A stretch of 31,195 nucleotides of DNA from contig CAJVPJ010000275.1 of NCBI GenBank assembly GCA_910592205.1, positions 1-31,195 of the forward strand, written 5' to 3'. A program made the position numbers and the translations under genes. Numbering within the stretch: the stretch's first letter is position 1; each line of letters opens with the position of its first letter. This DNA is from Paraglomus occultum (taxonomy: Eukaryota; Glomeromycota; Glomeromycetes; Paraglomerales; Paraglomeraceae). The notes under the pieces are model-generated. The model ran no database searches and was not told the DNA's origin. It was given only the letters and a program-made list of their open reading frames with translations. Positions 9,293 to 18,548 of the stretch are shown one piece after another.

Positions 9293-10904
9293 ATGGCCGA
9301 CATAGTAGACGCAAACGAATATCTCATTGAATTCCTCGCGTCAGTTGACAATTTACCCTCAGAGATCAGACACCATTCATACGAACTAAAGAATAAAGAA
9401 GACGAAATAAGGGAAATTCTCGAAAATATAAAAATCAGAGAGAAGCGACTCTGGGCAGTGATGGACGGCATAAAATCCGACGCATACTTTAGCTCGTCTT
9501 CTTCAGACAATAGCGGGAGCGAACGAGATTCGGATTACGAGCCTTGCTCGAGACGTCGACGAACTGCCAAGCGAGTAAAACGCACCCGATTGTTTGCAGA
9601 CGAAGACGAAGACGTTCTCGTGCATAATATTCGAGCAGACTACCAAAGAGCCTCCCAATTGCAAGACGAAAAGTTGGCTATTGCGAGTAAAATGTCCCAA
9701 CTTGTTGAGCGACATGTCAAAAGAATGGATGAAGACTTTGATGCTCTTTATCCACAACACAATTTACGCGATAATATCATTCTGTCTTCGAGTCCAAACG
9801 GAATCACTGAAGCCGTGGCCACATTACACACAGTTGCATTGCAGGATGAGTCGCTCGATTATACAAGAGAGTGGATGAGTACACAGATAGTAGAAGGGGA
9901 ACAATTTTCTCTGCCGATGCTGCCCAACCCGCGGAATGTCGTATCAGATCGCCAATTACGAGGATGTGGGTACTTGTTCCAGATGAGTGGTGAGCTGGGC
10001 GTCTTTTTAAATAACGCTTGATCGTTGTATTGATAAATCATACCATGAATGATACCGCATAGGTCGTCGTAATGGTGTAAATGGAAATAGGCAGAGAAAC
10101 ACAAGGTAGGAATCGAGAGCCTGATCAAGCGAAAACATACCTGCCGCTTTCACAACAAAAACCTTCTTTGCTTCATCTTCTATGTAACAAAACACGTATT
10201 GTCGTTCTTCATCCCATATAATCAGAGCATCAATTCTGCCGACACCCCCTCCGAGTGCTACAAACGTATTGACAAATATGGATTCCCGGGTTGATACTCG
10301 TCTTCAGTCGTCTAGTTCATCCTCATTACTGGAAGATTCCGCACTCTCCCGATCTTCATTTTCGCAATCTTCAATCTCTCAATCGTCACTCTCCCAATCC
10401 TCATTGTCGCCCTCGTTATCTGATGACGTTACTACGATCTCTTATCCTATGATTGACCCTAACGTCGAACCAGACGAACAAGTCTATTGTTATTGCCAGA
10501 GAATAAGTTTTGGCGAGATGATTGCGTGCGACGGAGAACATTGTCCGTATGAGTGGTTTCATCTTGTATGCCTTGGCTTTACAGAAGTACCGAAAGGTAA
10601 ATGGTTCTGCTCGGTCTGCGCGTCTGACTCGGATGCTGGAACAGGTCAGATAAAGAGGAAGAGAGGAAGACCTGTTGGATCAGGTAGGTTAAATGGTGGA
10701 GATCTTCTGATGAGAGAGTTAACAACTGTACTGGGAGAAGGCTCGATTAGATATCCGGTATCGGTAAACGATGGGCTGAGAGAGAAACAGAATGGGAATC
10801 ACACAACTTCATTAGAGACAAAATTAATTGTAAAACCAGGGGCTAATGCGTCAAATAACACATCATCTTCATCTACCGGTGATGCAGCTACAGTGTGTGT
10901 ATGA
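9293..10904 (+). CDS. ING-family PHD-finger protein (histone acetylation/deacetylation complex subunit)
   Basis: Two exons: 9293-9989 and 10228-10904. The donor G|gtgagc and an acceptor after atcagag give matching phase 1 and a 457-residue protein. The acceptor is my best choice; one after cttcag at 10307 would not keep frame. Residues 1-150 form the ING N-terminal helical domain (EYLIEFLASVDNLPSEIRHH; later DEKLAIASKMSQLVERHVKR), interrupted by an acidic/Ser and basic insert. A Ser-rich linker follows. The PHD finger spans about residues 318-366: CYC, CDGEHC, WFHLVC and WFCSVC supply the C4HC3 zinc ligands, and its aromatic and acidic residues fit H3K4me3 readers of the ING type. An AT-hook-like KRKRGRPVG follows. 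ING proteins (yeast Yng1, Yng2, Pho23) are chromatin subunits; which paralogue this is cannot be decided. AATAAA-like signals lie at about 10917 and 10970. Confidence 0.85.
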
Positions 10905-10989
10905 GGGAAGATCGGTGAAATAAAAATTACAGTTATGAAAACTCATGTATTCATATGTACAGAACTTTTTAAAATAAAACGAGTAAACA

Positions 10990-11460
10990 GGTTCGATGTT
11001 GAATAATGTGCCCCGTTTATGGGGTTATAGAGAAACCAAAGCTACTTAATAAATGCTGCCAATCTGCGAGTACTTTTGTATTAATATCACTTATTCCTAT
11101 AATAATAACTGCATCAAAATGATTAGAAAATATCAGCTTCTATGGTGCTTGTATATAGACTACACAATGAAAGAGCACTCCAAGTAGCATTGATATTAGT
11201 AAAATCGCTGTTTTCCAACCAAAATAAACTCGTGATAAATAAAACACATGAACCATCTGATTTTAATAACTTAGAAGCTTGAATGCTATAGCTCTAGCTT
11301 TTTTGCATGCAGTAACCAAATAGACAACCCGTTTACCTTCTTCACGCATCTTAAGGCCTTTTGCAAACATATTTGGTTTGTACGTATATAGCATACTTGA
11401 TAATATATTTGCAATATACTCGATACCAAACTCATAAAGTGGAAATAACATAATTATTTT
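10990..11460 (-). pseudogene. Second UL9-like origin-binding helicase fragment, heavily decayed
   Basis: The minus strand encodes pieces that line up with the copy at 6270-6580. FAKGLKMREEGKRVVYLVTA and CKKARAIAFKLL (11263-11400) match GLKMLQEGKRVAFSMTSCKK. Further along come fragments resembling SRVYFG, DINATWSAL, LYTSTIEADIF and NHFDAVIIIGISDINT in shifting frames down to about 11000. Several frameshifts and stops are present and both ends are missing. It is the same family as 5830-6990 but older and in the opposite orientation, so it was not made by a recent local duplication. Confidence 0.65.
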
Positions 11461-11504
11461 ATATCCACTTAGTTTAGGTTATTCCCCCTCAACTATGACG
11501 TGTA

Positions 11505-11780
11505 GATCGCAAAATTCAAGTCATTCGAGTGATGGGTTGATCATAAAACTCAAGTCATTCGAGTGATGGGGGTAGATTACAAAATTCACGTGCTTTTTGC
11601 ATTTTTCACGTCACTTGAATGACGCGTGTTTTGCATTTGCCTCGGCAAAGATGGGATGTTTATAGTCTGCTCATCAGGTGACGTGTAGATTGTGTTTGTA
11701 TCGTCATTCGAGAGCCACCAAGGTATGTGTCGTGGCTTGACGTGTGATTTCTATTTTTTACGTCACTCGAATGATGACTG
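11505..11780. repeat. Array of palindromic TCATTCGAGTGA-type motifs
   Basis: A near-palindrome of the form gtcaytcgartga occurs repeatedly: 11520-11534, 11554-11568, 11610-11622 (as tcacttgaatga), 11701-11711 (as tcattcgaga) and 11762-11776 (as tcactcgaatga). The first two are direct repeats with a period of 34 bp; the others are irregularly spaced and often preceded by cgtgtaga or acgt. No frame covers them. They could be the end of a non-autonomous element or a protein-binding array. Confidence 0.55.
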
Positions 11781-11893
11781 GCTAATTTGTGTCGTCACCC
11801 ACATGCGACATAATGTGTGCCGGTTTAGTAATCGTAACCGATTTCTGTCGCTGGGACACAAACAAAAAAAAAAGTAAAAGTACACCGTGCGAT

Positions 11894-12150
11894 TTATACA
11901 TTATTAGTAGCAACGGGATTTTTAACTGTAGGGTTGACAATAGATATAATTAATTCATTTTCGAGATCGGAATCAGACTCAGAATCGTAATCCTCTAGCC
12001 TTTCTATATAAGTTTTGAAACCCTTTCCAATCTTCTGTATAAAGTAGCAAAAGTAGCATGAATATTACAGTCTACTTCCTCAATTTTTTGCGTTATAATT
12101 TTATCAATAGCTTGAGTTAGCTTACTCTTGTGCTCTTGCATTGTTGTCAT
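11894..12150 (-). pseudogene. Short acidic protein remnant with one frameshift
   Basis: Minus frame from ATG at 12150 reads MTTMQEHKSKLTQAIDKI and ITQKIEEVDCNIHATFATL. After a single-base shift near 12040 it continues as QKIGKGFKTYIERLEDYDSE, then SDSDLENELIISIVNP and ends VATNNV with TAA at 11894-11896. The two halves join smoothly, so this is probably one ORF of about 85 codons broken by one indel. It is helical at the front and acidic at the back. I do not recognise a family; an accessory ORF of a transposon is likely given its neighbours. Confidence 0.4.
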
Positions 12151-12610
12151 TTTATATATCGCATAGAATATTTAATAAAAAAATTAATCGCGCAAATAAA
12201 AAATTAATGCAATCGGGACACGCTATATGTGTCGCTATGCTATCTGGTTATGCTATGTCTCGAAGAGACGCCCCTAAAGAGCCCGATTTAATGCTACCAA
12301 ATATGTATGCGAGATCGCGCAAATGCTATCGATAAGGCTATGCTATATTGACCAATAAAGATGTTGGATACGTTCACGTGATTAAATATTGCACCCCATT
12401 CCGAAAAAGACCCCGTTTCGTTTTAATCCGATTTCGTTTTAATCTGCCACAATTATTATATATTTATTTCAATTTCTAATACTGCCAAAGACTCACTCAC
12501 GTTAATATTTCCCATTCATCTATCGTTCTATAATAATAAATATCATTTTTTATTATTCTAATAACATTCTGAATATTTGATAAAAAATCAAACCATGAAA
12601 ATGTTGTACT

Positions 12611-12757
12611 GTATGTAAATCCCGTCACCATGTAAATCCCGTCAAGGACCCCAAAATAAATAGATGAATGTCGTACGTAAATTCCGTCAAGGACCCCAAA
12701 ACCGCATTTACATATGTAAATCCGGGATTTACATGGCGACGGGATTTACATACGACA
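12611..12757. repeat. Inverted/direct repeat cluster around TGTAAATCCCGTC (candidate TIR element)
   Basis: The motif (a)tgtaaatcccgtc is present at 12614-12626 and 12630-12643, and as cgtaaattccgtc at 12676-12688; it is inverted at 12738-12750. Outer arms tgtcgtacgtaaattccgtc (12669-12688) and its complement (12738-12757) match at 18 of 20 bases. Between them lies a near-perfect palindrome, atgtaaatcc-g-ggatttacat (12714-12734). The 13-bp aaggaccccaaaa is repeated directly at 12643-12655 and 12689-12701. This looks like the nested ends of small terminal-inverted-repeat elements or solo TIRs. Confidence 0.6.
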
Positions 12758-12769
12758 AATACACCATTT

Positions 12770-13430
12770 CTAAAAATATATTATCGCCGAAAATCTACGT
12801 ATCTAACTTTTGAGCAGATAGAAACAATTAGATCACTCAAAGATAAGGTACCTAAGTATAGAATTATAAAAGATTTCCATATTAATGAAAATCGGATCGA
12901 TGATATATGGGAAAATCGTGGGCGCGCCAGCAACAAATAATACAAAGTACCATTTCCACTGAAATATTGCCTATATCTGCACTAGTTCCATCAACTCCAT
13001 CCGAAAATTTTAATCGAATCAGAAGAGAGACTTTATATTCAGCATCTACTCCTCTCAATACAGAAATAAAGAAGAAAAGTTCCAAATCTCGGTCTAAATC
13101 TGTATTATGTAGATCCGAAGGGTCATTTCTTTGCAATAATAATGAGCTCCGCTCTCATATATCTGATCCAATACCTACTAATAACTCTAATGAGACAGAA
13201 AAAATAAGTAGTGAGGATCTAGTCACATTACGTGAAAAATAAGCCAGAAGAGATGAGAAAAATAAAGCGAATATGACTCGCTCGCCTATTAGCTACTACT
13301 TAGATAAATCTATCTTTTGCTATCATCTCTGGAAGAGATATGTTCGAGTAGCTTTTCATAACGCATTTGCAACTTTTCACAAAGATCATTTATTTCAGCT
13401 TTAGACTTGAGAGTAGTATATAGCGATTTT
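12770..13430 (+). pseudogene. HTH-like transposon-associated protein, broken
   Basis: Frame one (to 12940) reads YLTFEQIETIRSLKDKVPKY, then RIIKDFHINENRIDDIWEN: a helix-turn-helix-like segment of the kind seen at the front of transposon proteins. After a shift near 12905 a second frame (to 13242) gives a Ser/Thr- and Lys-rich region, SSKSRSKSVLCRSEGS and ISSEDLVTLREK. A TAA at 13240-13242 then interrupts, and the same frame goes on as ARRDEKNKANMTRSPISYYL and further to about 13400. A single CAA to TAA change would explain the stop. No catalytic domain is visible. It lies directly upstream of, and convergent with, the retropepsin fragment. Confidence 0.45.
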
Positions 13431-14550
13431 TCTAAATCCTCATAGCTCATGCGTTTTTTTTTAAAGTCGAATTGTCAGAATCTGAGCTAAATATAAACCT
13501 GCAGGAGCATGCCATTTCTCCAATGGTTCATTCCTCACTCTCATTACTATTGGCATCCTGTGAAATTTGATCGGATACCAAAGGCTTATTGCAAAGCAAT
13601 GGGACTCCGTCCCTATTATTCTGTGATGCCATAGCGCAATTTACTTCAAGTTTATTCTTGACTTTGTGCATAGTAACCGGAATAATAAAATTTTCTCCAT
13701 TGTAATGAATCTTCATTTTATCATTACCCAATCTACAGCACATTTATATTTCTTGAGAAGCGGGTTTGGGAATATCAATGTCGGTTTGGGAACTCGAACA
13801 ACGACAAAATCTTCACGCATAGTAAAACCTGGAGGAAATGTTATTGGTAAATTACGAGCGATTCTGTTGGAACAGTAGCAACGCCACTGAGATCATATTT
13901 TTCCGATATATCTATTTTCCCACCTATGCGTTTAACAATATCTTCTGATACAATTGCAGGTTCAGCCCCACTATCGAGTACCAATGCTGAAATTTTTAAG
14001 CGTTTGATTTTAACTGGTATAGTTGCAATACTAATTATTGGTTCTTTCCGGCGGACAAAGTCTATCTCCATAGGATTATCTAATGTCTCCTCTTCATCAT
14101 CTGATTCTGGTATCTCTGATATTGGTTCTCGGTAATTTATAAAATCTGGAGTAGTCTGTGAAGCAGTAAAGTCAAATTTTGTAGGCTGTAAGGCGACTCT
14201 CTGAGTCATATATACATTCGTATTATTAATATTCTTTTTAATCGTTTCTATAACCTCTGGATCGTTAAACATATCTAGAATAATTTTTCTAATTTGTGAG
14301 TCAATAATCATATCTGATTTCTTTTATGAAGTACATTTCTTTGGTTTTTTTGGACATCTGGAAGAATTTGAATGGTGACCGATTTTATGACATTTTGAAC
14401 AACGGTGTTTGGATGATACATTAACAGCATATACTTCCTTCATCTCTTGTTATATACCTTTAGATACACCTTTGGATATATTGACAACCCGGCCATACCT
14501 TTTGTGATTTTATCCACATCATCATTAGAAGTATTTTTTTTCTGATTGGG
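13308..14550 (-). pseudogene. Retrotransposon gag/zinc knuckle/retropepsin fragment
   Basis: On the minus strand, in order: a gag-like end (DDVDKITKGMAGLSI, about 14480-14530); a zinc knuckle CSKCHKIGHHSNSSRC (14354-14401) in a frame with ATG at 14443; an in-frame TAA at 14324-14326; then an acidic linker and an aspartic protease with the catalytic signature LVLDSGAEPAIVSED (DSGA at 13964-13975). After shifts near 13857 and 13725 it continues as NLPITFPPGF, CAVDW and KIHYNGENFIIPVTMHKVKN, ending GVPLLCNKPL..NESEE at 13528. A short coiled-coil frame (MSYEDLEKSLYTTLKSKAEI, 13308-13451) may be a following ORF. No reverse transcriptase, RNase H or LTR is visible. This is a broken gag-PR remnant of an LTR-type element. 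Confidence 0.75.
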
Positions 14551-14980
14551 TAAGAAAGGCGTAATACTGTTATCTATTCTGAATAAAATAAAAACAGTCA
14601 CCAGTTATTTATCTATACAAAACATGCAGTGTCAGAAGTTGAATTAACAAACCTACATTATCTGGCCGTAAACTAATTTACCTTTTCTGTTTCCTGCAAT
14701 GCTTATAATTTATTTCATACCATCCTTCAGTCATAGATCCTAGGAGATAATTAAAAGTAATATGACTATATATTTGATATATCAACTTTTCTGGCTTTGG
14801 ACATATATGGAAAGACAGGATGAAATGTATTATGTGCATTCGTAAATTACTGTAGTAATAACCGTATGAGTATGAGGTTGAATATCTGTATATATGAATC
14901 TTTTTTAAGAAAATATATTACCACATTAATTTTGATTGATTCCGAGATTTTAGATCCTTTTTGCTATAGCAGTCGAATGA
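14551..14980. other. AT-rich spacer, nothing recognised
   Basis: Between the retropepsin fragment and the tandem duplication there is low-GC DNA with frequent stops in all frames and no motif I can name. Confidence 0.4.
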
Positions 14981-15374
14981 CGATACATCTTCCAGAGTAC
15001 GCGACTCCATAAGTCTTGGACAGGTCATGCCAGTCGGTTGACATAGGAAGGATGTGAAGGCAGTCGCAACCGCAACCACCAAAAGAGTGGAAGTTATCAA
15101 GCAAACAAATTCCAGAAAGTATATGTACTCCCGAAATTTGCCCTCAAGATACACAAGTTACGACGACCCTCGCCACTCTCTTTTAATCGATACATCTTCC
15201 AGAGTACGCGACTCCATAAGTCTTGGACAGGTTATGCCAGTCGGTTGACATAGGAAAGATGTGAAGGCAGTCGCAACCGCAACCACAGAAAGAGTGGAAG
15301 TTATCAAGCAAATAAATTCCAAAAGACGACTGATGGATTTACCCTCAAGATACACAAGTTACAACTACCCTCGA
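14981..15374. repeat. 207-bp tandem duplication, two copies
   Basis: cgatacatcttccagagtac begins both copies, at 14981 and 15188. Copy 1 runs 14981-15187 and copy 2 15188 to about 15374. They are nearly identical except for a few substitutions and a rearranged stretch near 15115-15135 versus 15318-15336 that leaves copy 2 about 6 bp shorter. On the minus strand both keep an open frame with a hydrophobic run (LITSTLxVVAVATAFTSFLC) and the tail CPRLMESRTLEDVS, and also an alternative frame MSTDWHxLSKTYGVAYSG. The second is vaguely like the first conserved stretch of fungal cytochrome P450s, but that is not secure. Confidence 0.8.
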
Positions 15375-15959
15375 TTAAAAGGCTTAGAATACGCATTTTG
15401 TTTTTTGGACCTTTTTTTAATTATTCACATGTATTAATAGCAAGCGAATGGAAAAACCATTATTCTAAATAAATATCCATGGTGTGACTGTAGAGGGGGA
15501 CGACTGTAATACGTTCTGTAGACTGGCTAGTTATAGTAGAAGGTACAGTTTTTTTAGTCTTGTCATTGTTCAGGAAAGTGACGCGGTACAACGTTCAACA
15601 TTTGCGGATGCATATCACGTTTAAAAAGATAATATCATGTGATTTATAACCAATCAATTATTTGATACGAATCAGTAATCAGTTCGAAGATTATTTTCTC
15701 CACAATGTTAATTTACTAATGTCGTACTATATTACGTAGTAATATTAATATAGTCACAGTAGAATCGTAGTATAACTTTTCTTATAATTATATGAAAAAC
15801 AACCCATCGTGGCGGTAACTATCCCTTAATCTGTAGTGGTTATAGTAATAGTAGGCCTATTTTTGGCAAATTTGACACTTACTTTTGTAGTGTACTTTTA
15901 AGAACGTTATTATTATGTTACTTGCATTTTGACTATTAAGAAAAATAATTCACTAATAC
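15375..15959. other. Intergenic AT-rich DNA
   Basis: No open frame of interest, no repeat with a clear partner and no RNA gene is visible. Confidence 0.4.
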
Positions 15960-16400
15960 TAATTCACCTTTAATATCCTCAACCTCACATCAAATCCAAC
16001 CCCTCACAAATCTCATCCTCCCCCACCTCAATGAACTTATTGAGACAAACCCCAATTCACTCACTCCTAGGACACCCAAGAATACTGGACCCAGTCCAGA
16101 ATTGACTACATATACACCTGGTTTCACGCTAGTACTAGTTCACGGCATGCTAATCTCATCAACACATACCACCACAACAAACATATTAATATGGGAGTGA
16201 CTCCGATCACAGAGCACTTGTTTTCCAAGCCCTGGCGAAACACAAATACAAATTCAACATATGGAGAATGAACACATCCATGCTCTCAAACCCCTCTACC
16301 AACAATTTAATTGACAAACTATCCTGACTACACTACCCTTCCTGACAACAACATCATGGGACAATCTGAAACACCAAATTCGTATAACCTTAGGGAACAA
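15960..16400 (+). pseudogene. LINE (non-LTR retrotransposon) endonuclease remnant
   Basis: Plus-strand frames give the signatures of an APE-type endonuclease C-terminus. One frame reads YWTQSRIDYIYTWFHAS (16090-16140), equivalent to the conserved 'SRIDYIW' block; another reads DSDHRALVFQALAKHKYKFN (16197-16255), equivalent to the catalytic SDH block. These lie about 110 bp apart, as expected, but in different frames and with stops between them, so the copy is broken. TLPFLTTTSWDNLKHQIRIT, just downstream, resembles the linker of such elements. No reverse transcriptase domain follows. Confidence 0.5.
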
Positions 16401-16665
16401 GGAAAGATACAGGCTAATATAATATAAGGAATTTGAGCAAAGATGTTGCAGTGAAGAATAGATGCAATAAATTTATATCGAAGAGGAACGACGTTCAAAA
16501 ATTGCGGAAATTTGTATTGCCTTCGAGGGACATAGTAATATAAATAGTGACGCATGATCAATGGGTTGAAGATGATCACATTAAAGAACGCATAGCCAGT
16601 GGAACAATATTCATCCAATGTAAAAACCATACAGGAAGATTTATTTACAACATTACCACGTTCTT

Positions 16666-17221
16666 TTGCAAGAAATCAAGCTGAATGAATGTGCTTCGAA
16701 GAGTTTCCAGGGGTTCAGAAAATACACTAGTGGAGATTATCACCCGTTTGGTAGATATGGCTATGCATCATTTGAACGTCAAACTACAGCCAGCAAAAAT
16801 CGCAAAGCTCAGCAAAAAAGTGAATCTAGAGAGGATAAACCCAATCTCATGTTCCGTGCTCACCTTCATCAAAAATGGGAAGAAATTGTGTTCTTCGAAA
16901 GTGGAAAGTGGGATGCTATTGAAGATAAGATTCACCACAACCGTAATAAATTAGTGCAACTCTGGTTGGATGGGTCTAAAGAGCTTGTGAGAAGATGTTC
17001 AAAAGAAACTTTTTACCAAGGTTATATTATATATAGGATTTGGTGTTAATATTGCAGGTAAGTATATTGAGATTCATGGATTGATAAAGGAAGAAGGGGT
17101 AAAATACCATCTCACAGTCATTAAAACAAATACCTTTGGGTAAAGAATCGGTTGAGGAAGTAGAAGAGTTTGTTCATGCCCAATTGATTTTATTCTTTGT
17201 CATATTATGCTACTTATACAA
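16666..17221 (+). pseudogene. Unknown protein family, frameshifted copy
   Basis: A frame from 16666 to 17049 encodes SGDYHPFGRYGYASFERQ, KPNLMFRAHLHQKWEEIV and FFESGKWDAIEDKIHHNRNK. A +1 shift near 17030 moves to GFGVNIAGKYIEIHGLIKEE and GVKYHLTVIK, and a second shift near 17122 moves to PLGKESVEEVEEFVHAQLIL. The pieces are protein-like and in logical order, so this is one gene with two indels, or an unrecognised intron near 17050 (ttgcag|gtaagt is present but does not fix the frame by itself). I do not recognise a characterised domain. There is no certain start codon. Confidence 0.45.
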
Positions 17222-17309
17222 ATGATCTATGATCTCAGAATGGGGTTATTGTGAATTACAGAGTATTGTGAACAGTTTTCAAAAAAGATCGAGAAAAACG
17301 AGTGATATA

Positions 17310-17365
17310 CACTCACTGGGCAAAAGTTTGTCCCCAAAATTATTTTGACAGATTTTTCAAAATCG
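17310..17365. repeat. Solo Tc1/mariner-like terminal sequence (tentative)
   Basis: TACACTCACTGGGCAAAAG (starting about 17310) followed by tttgtccccaaaattattttgac has the look of a Tc1-type terminal inverted repeat beginning after a TA. I see no inverted partner in the next kilobases, so at most this is a solo end. Confidence 0.3.
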
Positions 17366-17680
17366 TACTAAATAAATAGTTGCAATTTATATATATTTGA
17401 AAGCACTATTACTATTTCTCAAGAATGTTTGTCATTAGTGTTATATTTATATTTTGTGAAATTTTTATTACGGTAAAATTAAAAACAAATTTGTCATTAA
17501 TATTAAATTTATAAAATTGATGACTGATTGGTTTTTGTTTTGTATTTTTTCTCAAGACTGTATTAAATAAATAATTGCAATTTTATATTCTATTTTTCAA
17601 GGAAGTCTTTTTATTAATGTTAAAATTAATTTTGTGAAATTTTATTATGATTTAAAAATAAAAACTAATATTAATATAAT
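17351..17680. repeat. Diverged AT-rich tandem duplication, period about 195 bp
   Basis: taaataaatagttgcaat at 17369 recurs as taaataaataattgcaat at 17564, and the following blocks (tttgtgaaattttTATTA..aaaataaaaac) also recur in order. The two copies are clearly related but diverged, with many substitutions and small indels. No coding potential. Confidence 0.55.
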
Positions 17681-17745
17681 AAACGATCATTCATTGTTCT
17701 TAAATTTTTACGAATCCTTTATTTTTTATTTCATTTTCTATTGTT

Positions 17746-18548
17746 CACGATACTAATTATTTAACCTCGAAATTACGTCGATTTCCATTAACGGTATTTA
17801 CTAATAGCCTACCGGATTGGAAACTAACTACTAAACTTACGGCAAAAGAATTAAAAAATAGTTCTGATACGAAAGATGGCTTCGAGGTTAAGGGCTAGTA
17901 TAACCTGAAGGACGCACGGTTGGAGAATACGTTTTGTACTTCAATAGTAACTGAGACGATATTTTATAACCAGAATTTACATGTTTGTTTTAACACTATT
18001 CTATTGCAAGGAATTTATGATTGAATGTTCATCACGCTCAACTTTCTGGTGTTTCTAATATAGCACAAGAATGGTACACGAAGGGGAAAGCAGTTATAAA
18101 AAATCCATTAGCCATCTTTCTACGAACAGTATCTAACATATCAAATATTATCTATCTTCCCCAGACTCACGTGTCTCAAAAAAATTTCTCCCGATGCATC
18201 TGAGGATATTATCAAAAAATACGAAAATCAACTCGCCGAGGTCTTTTCGCCGCGTATGGTCTTCGCGGAAACCAACACTGAGACAGCAATTTCCGTGACC
18301 TGTTTTACTTTCGAAAGCTTGTTGATTTAGTCGATGATATCAAAAATAACGACCTGGCACCGATTGCGTCTCCTGCTTCTCGTCCGTATTACGTAATGAC
18401 CCAACCGCTCAGTAGAGCCTATTGGAGAGAGGCGTGGACGACATCGAAAATTAGAGTCTCACTCTACGACGCAGCACGAGGCGAGAATCTTCTTTCTCTG
18501 AGAACCATTAAGCTAAAGTTGAAGGAATTTAAAATAACTCTAATTTAG
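17746..18548 (+). pseudogene. Unrecognised protein gene, decayed
   Basis: A series of protein-like frames on the plus strand. 17746-18021 in one frame, with a TAG at 17896-17898: FPLTVFTNSLPDWKLTTKLT, then YNLKDARLENTFCTSIVTET. Then 18021-18180 in a second frame: SNIAQEWYTKGKAVIKNPLA. Then about 18184-18330: SPDASEDIIKKYENQLAEVF and SPRMVFAETNTE. Finally 18291-18548, open for 85 codons: FRDLFYFRKLVDLVDDIKNN, ASRPYYVMTQPLSRAYWREA and SLRTIKLKLKEFKITLI. Frames follow each other with little lost sequence, so this is one protein of roughly 260 residues broken by a stop and about three frameshifts. I cannot name the family. GC content is higher in the last third. It is not followed by any related gene. 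Confidence 0.45.

Noticed and set aside
9503-9760. 85-codon minus frame inside the ING gene
   Set aside because: Shadow of the ING N-terminal exon, without domain or splice signals.
11480-11780. CRISPR-like array
   Set aside because: Spacing is irregular, repeats are short and palindromic, and the host is a eukaryote.
15158-15355. Firm assignment of the duplicated segment to cytochrome P450
   Set aside because: Only a short stretch (DWHxLSKTYG) is reminiscent; no heme-binding or other P450 motif is present.
16328-16630. 100-codon minus frame MVFTLDEYCSTG
   Set aside because: The plus strand here continues LINE-like or unknown-family protein pieces (WDNLKHQIRITLGNK); the minus frame looks like its shadow.
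17041-17060. ttgcag|gtaagt as an intron boundary in the unknown gene
   Set aside because: Acceptor and donor are back to back, and the coding-like sequence reads straight through them (NIAGKYIEIHG).
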